From Pseudomonas sp. St316 (GTDB lineage: Bacteria > Pseudomonadota > Gammaproteobacteria > Pseudomonadales > Pseudomonadaceae): a stretch of DNA of 64,000 nucleotides. Each line of letters starts with the position of its first letter. Position 1 is the first letter of the stretch. Below the pieces are notes generated by a model. It made no database searches. It had not been told where the DNA came from and worked only from the letters and a program-made list of their open reading frames with translations. The translations under genes and the position numbers were made by a program. Of the stretch, positions 1-6,750 are shown piece by piece. Location of the stretch: the NCBI RefSeq assembly GCF_018325905.1, contig NZ_AP021901.1:930001-994000 (forward strand), given 5' to 3'.

Positions 1-2232
1 GTCTCCGGTGACCTGGCGACGATTGATGAGCAGATAAAGGTAAGCCCCCAGCCCGTGATAGGCACTGACCGTCAGGTCGGTCTTGAAAAAACCGAAGCGC
101 TGTTCCAGTGAGTACAGGACCTGATCCATACGCGACAGAAAGTGCGGATTGCCGCTCACCTTGAACAGGCCCAGATAGAACAAGCCAATCCCGGCGATGC
201 CGGAGTACAGCCCGTGATCCATTGGCGACGGGTACTTTCTTTGAGTCTTGGGGTGCGTATGGAAAGACAGCCAGCTTACATCCTGTGCCGTGCCCACTAT
301 CGCGAGTTCTTCGAGGCGGGAACTGATGCTCAGGATCGCGTCGAGGGGCTTGTTTTCAAGGTTTGCCAACGTCGGCTTGATACGGGAGGGGGGATGTCCA
401 TTCGGTTCCGGGAACAAACAGATTTCGAGCAAGGTGCGTTGCAAGGCCCAGTCTTTCCAGGACAGGTTGGCTATTTTCTGCAGGCAGCTTTCTAGTGGGG
501 GCTCCACGGCTGCCATTTCTATCGTTTCACCTTGCGCGCTCGTGAAATAGTTGGCGTTCAGCGGCATGGTAAAGCATGGAATGCTGGATCTTTGCAGGTC
601 GGCTATTTCATAGCGGGGAATGCCTTTTTTCCGATAGGGTTCTTTCAGGTCTTTCCACAAGGTCGCGAGCAGAAGTTCTCTGTCGAGCATGTTTTGCATG
701 AAGCGTGGATGACGGATCAGCGCGATAAAGTCAGCGTAGCGCTGGGAGTTCTTGAGCAATACGCGGGTCGACAGTTCGCCTGCGGATTGTTCAAGCAGCT
801 GCATGATCGCGCGCCGATGAACCATGAGCTCGCCGTAGGCATATTCAAAGCCTTGGAGAAGCGCTGCTTTATAAGCTTCGGGCCCCTTGCGCTCATCCCG
901 CAAAAGCGGCAGGTGTTTTTGCATCAGGTGGTGTTCGAATTCAACTTTTCGCAGATGGTAAAAGCCACCATCGAAAACCAGGGACGGGCGCGTCGAGATG
1001 AATAGCGCTTGCCGGGTCAGACCGCTTTGGTCGTTATTGGGTTGTTGTGAAAAGGGTACGAAGCCACTGGAGCATATTGACTGCTGGAGCAATTTGAAAC
1101 CATTGGCCAGTGCGCAGCCAGCGGGCAGGTCAGTGAGCAGATCGCTGGTGGACGCCGTGAACAAACACTCAAGGTCAATCATGATCGGGCTGTTGCCGCA
1201 CGCGATAATATTTTCGTAGTGAAAGTCGATCCCATTCAACGCATGAATGACGGCTATCTGTGCCCCCATTTTTTGATAGAACAGTTCAACGTCCGCTTCG
1301 CTGTCACAAGGGAGGTTGTCGACTTTCTCTACCCAGCTATGGCGCTCGCGGCTGAGAATCCTTGGGCTATGGATAGAAAAGCAATCTGCGCCTGTCCACT
1401 CATGCAATTGACCAAGAAGACAATAGAAGAAAAGTGCCTCCCGGTTTGCTCTTGGCTTGTAGACTAATGAAGTCGTGCTGATTGTGACTTGGCAGACCGT
1501 TTCGCCGCGACCGTGGGGGTCACCCAGGCCGAGCTCGATAGCCTCGATTTTCCGGGATGAAATCGAAAACTCTCTCTCCAGCGCTTCCGCATCGTCGGCG
1601 AAGTTGTGAATGACTGCATAAAGGTAATGGAGGGTGTCTTCCAGCAGATCAAGCAACAGTGTTGCCAGCACGGGGTAGGATTCGAAAAACGTCAGCAACG
1701 GCAATGTGCGCAACTGCTCATTGAACCCGTTCAGGTCAATGGCATCGCCGTGCGCAATCCGCGTGTTCAAATAATGAACCAGGCTTTGTTCTGCCGTGCG
1801 CCCGACTCGGATCAGGACATAGCGTTCAAGGCTTGCAAACAAGGCGGGTTCATCAATGTGCGTTGACGCATTCAAATAGCGCTCATCTGCCTTGAAGGTG
1901 TCGACGAAATAAAGAAAAAAACGATAGCTGAACCAATAAAAATTATCCGTGCCGCCTGAGCTTTCTTTTGTTTCGACATTAATGTTGTCGAGGCGAGCAA
2001 GCTTATCCTTAAGGGTGTTCAAGGCGGTTTCGCCATCGGCGGGCAAGCACTGCTGGTTGATAGGTTCCTTGATGTAAGAGACCAACTGCTCCCTGTTCAA
2101 CCCAAAGTGATTCAGCAAGGTTTGGTCGTCAGCGTGCAGACGGTTCAGGTTGTTTTCAAAAAGGGCGATGTCGCCGTCGGACGAATATCTGTACTTCCCG
2201 CGCTGATCCAACTTCAAAGCGTTAACAAGCAT
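1..2232 (-). CDS. lanM: Class II lanthipeptide synthetase LanM (3-prime end outside window)
   Basis: LanM enzymes dehydrate Ser/Thr in a precursor core and then cyclise them onto Cys. 744 codons are visible with no stop before the left edge. The dehydratase part shows the KPR motif (residues 259-261), the kinase-like D336-x-H338-x-E340-N341 signature and IDLE at 352-355, spaced as in the family. The LanC-like cyclase domain opens with a Gly-rich GLYSGIAGIGL at 674-684; its zinc ligands would lie off the window. An AGGAG sequence 7 bases before ATG at 2232 supports the start. The gene lies 85 bp downstream of two precursor genes on the same strand. GC content is clearly lower than in flanking genes, suggesting horizontal gain. 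A transporter/protease is probably beyond the left edge. Family assignment is very secure; the product is unknown. Confidence 0.95.
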   Translation of the reverse strand, partial: MLVNALKLDQRGKYRYSSDGDIALFENNLNRLHADDQTLLNHFGLNREQLVSYIKEPINQQCLPADGETALNTLKDKLARLDNINVETKESSGGTDNFYWFSYRFFLYFVDTFKADERYLNASTHIDEPALFASLERYVLIRVGRTAEQSLVHYLNTRIAHGDAIDLNGFNEQLRTLPLLTFFESYPVLATLLLDLLEDTLHYLYAVIHNFADDAEALEREFSISSRKIEAIELGLGDPHGRGETVCQVTISTTSLVYKPRANREALFFYCLLGQLHEWTGADCFSIHSPRILSRERHSWVEKVDNLPCDSEADVELFYQKMGAQIAVIHALNGIDFHYENIIACGNSPIMIDLECLFTASTSDLLTDLPAGCALANGFKLLQQSICSSGFVPFSQQPNNDQSGLTRQALFISTRPSLVFDGGFYHLRKVEFEHHLMQKHLPLLRDERKGPEAYKAALLQGFEYAYGELMVHRRAIMQLLEQSAGELSTRVLLKNSQRYADFIALIRHPRFMQNMLDRELLLATLWKDLKEPYRKKGIPRYEIADLQRSSIPCFTMPLNANYFTSAQGETIEMAAVEPPLESCLQKIANLSWKDWALQRTLLEICLFPEPNGHPPSRIKPTLANLENKPLDAILSISSRLEELAIVGTAQDVSWLSFHTHPKTQRKYPSPMDHGLYSGIAGIGLFYLGLFKVSGNPHFLSRMDQVLYSLEQRFGFFKTDLTVSAYHGLGAYLYLLINRRQVTGD

Positions 2233-2253
2233 GCCGTAGCTCCTGGCATGGAT

Positions 2254-2274
2254 AGAGCAGGCGATGCCTGCTCT
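2254..2274 (-). other. Stem-loop between lanthipeptide precursor 1 and lanM
   Basis: A perfect 9-bp inverted repeat (AGAGCAGGC, loop GAT, GCCTGCTCT) lies between the precursor stop and the lanM start. No T-run follows it in the minus direction, so it is unlikely to be an efficient intrinsic terminator. In lantibiotic operons a structure at this place commonly keeps precursor mRNA more abundant than synthetase mRNA; that role here is inferred. Confidence 0.6.
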
Positions 2275-2317
2275 CTGTTTATAGGTGTTGCCTGTTCGAT
2301 GATGGGCTAACCGGGGT

Positions 2318-2476
2318 TTAACACCCGAGTGTCGAACATCCAATGTTGGTGCACGTTCCAAAGGTGTTGCACTCCATCGTCGTTACCAGCATCGAGCCGA
2401 TATTTTTGGCCGGCGCTTGGTAAGCGTCGAATTCGAGATAGAAGTCACCGGACATGTTCAGGATTTTTTCGCTCAT
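2318..2476 (-). CDS. Lanthipeptide precursor peptide 1 (52 aa)
   Basis: A 52-residue peptide, too short for ordinary ORF calling. A GAGGAAA ribosome site precedes ATG at 2476. The leader begins MSEKILNMSGDF, nearly the same as the second precursor (MSEQILAMSGDF). The C-terminal half is rich in Thr and Cys: VTTMECNTFGTC at 31-42, ending at C52. Cys 36, 42, 47 and 52 each have Thr or Ser four residues before them (T32, T38, T43, S48), which would allow four tandem (methyl)lanthionine rings. A GS pair at 27-28 could be the leader cleavage site, but this is not certain. Adjacent to lanM on the same strand. No stop or frame problem. I do not recognise the peptide as a known lantibiotic. Confidence 0.9.
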   Translation of the reverse strand: MSEKILNMSGDFYLEFDAYQAPAKNIGSMLVTTMECNTFGTCTNIGCSTLGC

Positions 2477-2637
2477 GGTATTTCCTCATCAGTTATTGAA
2501 CATCACGTACAGCGACCTGCGGTCAATCGGAAGCCAGTCACTACGGTCGAACTGTAGTATGTAAAATGAAGTTTTTTATGAATGGGATTAAGGATATCAA
2601 AGTCGTGTTGCATGGGGTGACTTTGAAGGGGTGGGAT

Positions 2638-2781
2638 TTAGCACAAAAGGGCGGTGCACTCTGCGGTGCCGCACTCGACAATGGTCAGTACTGCTGACTC
2701 GATGCCAAGGCTGTTAACTTGCTGGTAGGACTTGAAGTCACCGTCGAAGTCGCCTGACATTGCCAGTATTTGTTCGCTCAT
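2638..2781 (-). CDS. Lanthipeptide precursor peptide 2 (47 aa)
   Basis: A 47-residue peptide with a GAGGAA ribosome site before ATG at 2781. The leader matches precursor 1 at most of the first 12 residues. Around the presumed leader/core junction the two peptides align without gaps (I-G-S-M-L-V-T-T-M-E-C against I-E-S-A-V-L-T-I-V-E-C). The core has exactly three Thr (33, 39, 43) and three Cys (37, 42, 47), consistent with three non-overlapping rings. It is the first gene of the minus-strand unit, 161 bp before precursor 1. Two different precursors served by one LanM could form a two-component bacteriocin or two independent products; the sequence does not decide this. Confidence 0.88.
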   Translation of the reverse strand: MSEQILAMSGDFDGDFKSYQQVNSLGIESAVLTIVECGTAECTALLC

Positions 2782-2889
2782 TATGTGGTTCCTCTGCTGT
2801 TATTGCGCACCTGTTCTGGTGCGGAAAAAACAGTAGCATGCTCCTGATTTAACACCAACTTGTCGTTATGACCTTATGTTGCAGTTACA

Positions 2890-2937
2890 TGTTGCTACAG
2901 GCATGTAGTTTGCTGTTGCTACACTCTAGTGCTAGAG
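2890..2937. promoter_or_regulatory. Direct repeats and palindrome upstream of the lanthipeptide genes
   Basis: Two copies of TGTTGCTACA (2890-2899 and 2914-2923) are spaced 24 bp apart, and the second abuts a perfect inverted repeat CTCTAG-TG-CTAGAG (2924-2937). The block lies 109 bp upstream of the first precursor start. It looks like a regulator binding region; no regulator gene is visible inside the window. Confidence 0.4.
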
Positions 2938-3010
2938 CGCCTAAAACTCCCATCCGGTTGATGATGAGAGTAGTTTTAAATGTTTTATCGGTGCACTTAA
3001 TAACTGTCGC

Positions 3011-3502
3011 TTAATCAAGCGCTATCGCAATGATTTCAATGGCGAGACTCCCAACCGGTCGTTCCCAGATCACTTCATCCCCTGCCTTCGCTCCCAACAA
3101 CGCTCGCCCTAGCGGCGAGCCCCAGTTGATCAGTCCACTGGTCGCATCGGCCTGGTCCTCACCTACCAGTTGCACTCGCTGTTCGTGATCATGCTCGTCG
3201 ACAAAGGTTACCCAATGTCCGATTCGCACTTGATCGGATGAAGTCGGCGCAACGACCTGGGCGCTTTGCAGGCGCTGGTTGAAATAGCGCAGATCCCTTT
3301 CAATGTCCGCGATGCGCTGCTTGTCTGCCTGCTCCCCTCTGGCCGTCTGCTGGCTGTGCAGCGCCTGCAATTGGGCGACCCGGGCCTGCAATTGGGCGAG
3401 TCCGGCGGGGGTGACGTAGTTGGGTTGCGCACTGACCTGGCGTTCGACCGGTTGGTCGGCCTGGGCTGTGGCGTTGTCTTCGTTGACGAAAGCGCGACTC
3501 AT
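3011..3502 (-). CDS. GreA/GreB-family transcription factor, probably non-cleaving paralogue
   Basis: 163 residues from ATG at 3502, preceded by AGAGGAGA; longer upstream readings lack this site. The N-terminal part is a predicted coiled coil (YVTPAGLAQLQ...RYFNQRLQSAQVV) and the C-terminal part is a Gre C-terminal domain (VRIGHWVTFVDEHDHEQRV, then GSPLGRALLGAKAGDEVIW), which binds the RNA polymerase secondary channel rim in the family. By hand alignment with E. coli GreB from memory, the acidic residues at the coiled-coil tip needed for transcript cleavage (D41 and E44) fall on Ser and Thr. It may therefore act as a Gre-like competitor or anti-pausing factor rather than a cleavage factor; this is inference. 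It is not the main greA or greB of the genome. Confidence 0.85.
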   Translation of the reverse strand: MSRAFVNEDNATAQADQPVERQVSAQPNYVTPAGLAQLQARVAQLQALHSQQTARGEQADKQRIADIERDLRYFNQRLQSAQVVAPTSSDQVRIGHWVTFVDEHDHEQRVQLVGEDQADATSGLINWGSPLGRALLGAKAGDEVIWERPVGSLAIEIIAIALD

Positions 3503-3572
3503 GGTGTTCTCCTCTATTGGAGTTTGGGCCATGGTCGCAGGGTTTTGGTTTCGATGGATGTCTGTACGCGAC

Positions 3573-3929
3573 TTACGGCGAGCGATAAGCCCGGGCGGCG
3601 TCCTGGTCTTTCTGTTGCTGCCAGGCCCGTTCACGTTCATCCCAATGGCGTTCGCGATAGGCATTGCGCTCTTCGCTCTCGCGCATGGCCTGGCACTGGC
3701 GGAAACCGTCGCTCCAGCCTTCGGCGTAGCGTGGATCCTTGAGATAGCGCGGCACATCTTTGCGGAATTGGCCGGTGATCACACCCGCCGCTTGCCGGCC
3801 GCTGCTGCAACCATCGTCGTAGCCGTCGGCAAACGCCGGTGGATAGCCCCGGGCGACCAGGTCTTCGTGGGTGGTTTCACAGCCACCGAGCAACATCAAC
3901 ATACCCAAGACCACTGCCACGCGCTTCAT
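3573..3929 (-). CDS. Small conserved lipoprotein
   Basis: 118 residues with a short signal peptide ending in a lipobox (MLMLLGGC, Cys at 17), so it is expected to be lipidated and membrane anchored. An AGGA site precedes ATG. The mature part is charged and contains two Tyr-Ala-Glu-Gly/Tyr-Asp-Asp-Gly-Cys style segments (FADGYDDGC, RYAEGWSDGFRQC), a pattern I associate with conserved Pseudomonas proteins of unknown role. Its C-terminal third is rich in Arg, Glu and Gln and probably helical. Function unknown. Confidence 0.8.
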   Translation of the reverse strand: MKRVAVVLGMLMLLGGCETTHEDLVARGYPPAFADGYDDGCSSGRQAAGVITGQFRKDVPRYLKDPRYAEGWSDGFRQCQAMRESEERNAYRERHWDERERAWQQQKDQDAARAYRSP

Positions 3930-4031
3930 TTGTGCTTTCCTGCCGAATCCCGCTCATACAAGAAGTCTAGAAGTGGATTCGTCAGAAAGGCGTGAAAGCG
4001 CGGTGATTAATCCGTTCGTTGCCCAGTCCGG

Positions 4032-5885
4032 TCAGTAGTGGTACCACTTCACCTCGAGCATCACCTCGTTCTCCGGTGAAGCCAATTGGCTGAATTCCCG
4101 CTGGGCACTCAAGCGCAGGCCGAGGTTGCGGGACAGTTCCCACTGCTGATTCAGGCTCAGGCTACGGCGCACTTCGCCGTTGACGAAATAATCACCCTTG
4201 GCTTCCAGGCTCAGGTTGCCCAGCGGGTTTTTCCACAGCACACCGCTGTTGAAACCGGCGGCCGGGGCGATGAATTGGGCGAAGTCGTTGTTGTGCTCGA
4301 CGCGTACCGTGCCCAGGGCAAAGCCCAGCATATCTTCGCCCAGCGCCCAGGTGCCGCCCGCGCCGCCGTTGACATGGCTGACCAAGGTTTCATCGTCGTG
4401 TTTGCCCGGTACCCGTTCCAGGCCGCCAGTGACCTGCCAGGACAGTGGCTGCAGCAACTCATTGCGCGGCGTCAGCGAGCGGATGGTTGCCAGGTCGAGT
4501 TGTTGCACCTGCCAGTCATTGCCTTCGTACTGGCGCAGTTTTAACTGCAGGATCTCGATCTGCGCGCCCAAGGGGAAACTTTCGGCGTTGTCGTTGAGAT
4601 CGTGATAGGCCATGCGCAGGCCATACTCGCCGAACGCCCGGTCGCCTCGCGTGCCAAGGCCGGCCTGCCAGGTGCGTGATTGGTGACCGTCTTCGGGCAG
4701 GCCCGGTTGTGGGATATCGAGTTCCGGTGCGGGGTTCTGGTTGATCGCCCGCAACAGTTCGAAGCTGCGCTGGGCCCGCTGTGGATCGCGCTCCTGGCCA
4801 TTGGCGCGATAACGCTCCAGGCGATAGGCCGCATCAATGATCAGCGCCTGGCGCGCTCGTGGCAGCGCCTTGAAGCCTGGGGTTTGCAGTTGTTGCTGGT
4901 CGGCGCTGACTTTAAGTACCCATTGCTGTTCATCATCGCTGAGCGGTTCGGCGCGGCTGAGCAGTTCCCGTTCCCGGGACGGTCGATACTGGATGCTTTC
5001 CACCAGGCCGGCTTCTTTTACTGCCTTGACGGTGTCGGTGGGAATCGCGGTCAGCGGGAATTGTTCGGTCAGGCGCAGGCTGGGGCGAGCCACTTGCAGC
5101 AATTCGAGCAGGCGATAGGAGCAGTTTTCGTCGAAGAAAAAATAATCGAACTGAATCTGCTTGAGTTCCCAGACGTGCTCGACCATGCGCTCGGTTTCCG
5201 CCTGGCTCAGGTTCAGGCGATATTCCCACAGGTCGCGGTTCTCCAGGCTACGGTACTCGGAGAGTTTTTCCTGGTACGGCACCAGGGCGAACAGGCCGGG
5301 ATAACCGCCCATCAAGCCCTTCCAGGCATAGAGGATGCTGTTGTCCGAACCTTCGATGTAGGCGCCGAAATTGATCGCATAGCTGAGCAGGGCGGTCTTG
5401 TCGCTTTGCACGTCGGCCTGGTCGATGCGCAACAGGGTGTGACCGAACATCGAGGAGGGGCTGTTCAGGTACGCGGCGGGAAAGATCATCACCGCGCTGT
5501 GGGGCGAGACGTCCTTGAACCATTGCTTGAAGTCGCTGCAGTCGACGGCTGGCAGATTCGTCAGGTTGAGCTGGGCCTTGAGCCAGCGTGTTCGCGCCGG
5601 GTACACGCACTGGGCATGCTGCTGGCCGGCGCTGGCCGGGCCATACAGGGCTTCTAGCGTGGCGCTCAGTTCACGCGCGGGATGTTCGTTGCCATCGGGC
5701 GCGAGGAAGAATTTCTTGTCGCTGACATAGCTGCGCCAACCGCCGAGCTTGGCGGTCTCGTAGTGGCCCAGGGAAATCCAGAAGCGATCATTGGCCAGTT
5801 GCTGCAAACGTTGAGGGTCGACATGAGGCGCGGCGGACAGCGGGGCGCACACACAGAGCGCCAGCCAGGCAAGGCGTTTGAGCAT
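4032..5885 (-). CDS. DUF4105 family envelope protein
   Basis: 617 residues with a signal peptide (cleavage probably after PLSAAP near 20). The N-terminal two thirds is the DUF4105 domain, a papain-like (NlpC/P60-related) fold; its conserved His (FGHTLLRID, H149) and Cys (DENCSYRLL, C255) are present, so a peptidase or amidase-type activity in the periplasm is plausible. The last about 200 residues alternate hydrophobic and polar residues and end in an aromatic residue (KWYHY), which suggests an outer-membrane beta-barrel. It is the downstream neighbour of a DUF3015 gene on the same strand, but a terminator separates them. Substrate unknown. Confidence 0.85.
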   Translation of the reverse strand: MLKRLAWLALCVCAPLSAAPHVDPQRLQQLANDRFWISLGHYETAKLGGWRSYVSDKKFFLAPDGNEHPARELSATLEALYGPASAGQQHAQCVYPARTRWLKAQLNLTNLPAVDCSDFKQWFKDVSPHSAVMIFPAAYLNSPSSMFGHTLLRIDQADVQSDKTALLSYAINFGAYIEGSDNSILYAWKGLMGGYPGLFALVPYQEKLSEYRSLENRDLWEYRLNLSQAETERMVEHVWELKQIQFDYFFFDENCSYRLLELLQVARPSLRLTEQFPLTAIPTDTVKAVKEAGLVESIQYRPSRERELLSRAEPLSDDEQQWVLKVSADQQQLQTPGFKALPRARQALIIDAAYRLERYRANGQERDPQRAQRSFELLRAINQNPAPELDIPQPGLPEDGHQSRTWQAGLGTRGDRAFGEYGLRMAYHDLNDNAESFPLGAQIEILQLKLRQYEGNDWQVQQLDLATIRSLTPRNELLQPLSWQVTGGLERVPGKHDDETLVSHVNGGAGGTWALGEDMLGFALGTVRVEHNNDFAQFIAPAAGFNSGVLWKNPLGNLSLEAKGDYFVNGEVRRSLSLNQQWELSRNLGLRLSAQREFSQLASPENEVMLEVKWYHY

Positions 5886-5930
5886 AGTCGGCTACTTGGA
5901 AAGACGAAAAATAAAGACCGAAGGGGCCCC

Positions 5931-5961
5931 AAAAAGAAAACCCGCTCCCCGAGAGGAGCGA
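5931..5961 (-). terminator. Intrinsic terminator after the DUF3015 gene
   Basis: CGCTCC (5943-5948) pairs with GGAGCG (5955-5960) around loop CCGAGA. In the minus direction it is followed by a T-rich run (complement of AAAAAGAAAA at 5931-5940). Confidence 0.75.
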
Positions 5962-5973
5962 GTGGTGTCGAGC

Positions 5974-6462
5974 TTAAGCTTGAGTGGCGTACTTGGCCAG
6001 GCGAGGATCGCTTTTCAGCACGGCCAGGGTATTGGTATGCACGTCTTCGGCGGTCACGTCAGCCTTGCTGAAGATCTGCTGGAAGTGCTCGTGGGTGACA
6101 GCGGAGAAATGCGCACGGTCTTCCGGCGCTACGCCCAGTACCACGGCGTAGGTGGTCAGCGCTTCGCCCTGACCCTTGGCCATGTCTTCGGACAGCTCGT
6201 TCATCATGCCATTCATGGCCAGCCAGGACTTGCCACCGTAGGTCAGTGCCGCGTTGGTCGAGCAACCGTTGGTGCCGGATGTCATGCCGAATGTAGCGTT
6301 ACCGGAAGTGCCGTTGGTGGTGGATGCCAGGAAGTGAGCCGGGGTGCCACGCTGACCTTCGAACAGCATGTTGCCCCAGCCGCAATCCGGGCCGCCCGGC
6401 GCCTGAGCCATGGCGTTGATGGATACAGCGGTGAAGAGAGTACCGAGAAGAATCCGTTTCAT
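5974..6462 (-). CDS. DUF3015 family secreted protein
   Basis: 162 residues from ATG at 6462, the start that begins a clean signal peptide (MKRILLGTLFTAVSINAMA, cleavage before QAPGG). The mature protein has the DUF3015 features: DCGWGNMLFEG near the N-terminus, a Gly/Thr/Ser-rich middle and conserved Cys. DUF3015 proteins are widespread in Pseudomonas and their role is unknown. A terminator directly follows, so it is probably transcribed alone. The 288-bp gap to the divergent Lon-like gene would hold both promoters; I see no confident sites there. Confidence 0.88.
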   Translation of the reverse strand: MKRILLGTLFTAVSINAMAQAPGGPDCGWGNMLFEGQRGTPAHFLASTTNGTSGNATFGMTSGTNGCSTNAALTYGGKSWLAMNGMMNELSEDMAKGQGEALTTYAVVLGVAPEDRAHFSAVTHEHFQQIFSKADVTAEDVHTNTLAVLKSDPRLAKYATQA

Positions 6463-6750
6463 AGCTATGTTCTCTTTATGTGCATACCAATGGACAGGGT
6501 CTGGCGCCTTTGTGGCTTCAACCACGCGTGCCAGGGGGCCGGTTATTGTTCCAGCCGCGCAATTTGGAGTTTAGGCACGATCCTGGGGTTCCGTGACATT
6601 TTGCAAAAACATTACTGAGGATCATCTATTTGCGGGGCCCCGCCCGAGGTTTTCCCGTTGACTATGCTTTGGGCAGAGGCGCTCCTTGCCAGTCAGGTAC
6701 AGGCGGCGCCAGAATGCCGCTATCTGCCCCGCCTGATGTAAGGAAGCCCG

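Noticed and set aside
142..1866. Several plus-strand frames in the first 2 kb
   Set aside because: They are all antisense to the continuous LanM frame, which carries clear catalytic motifs.
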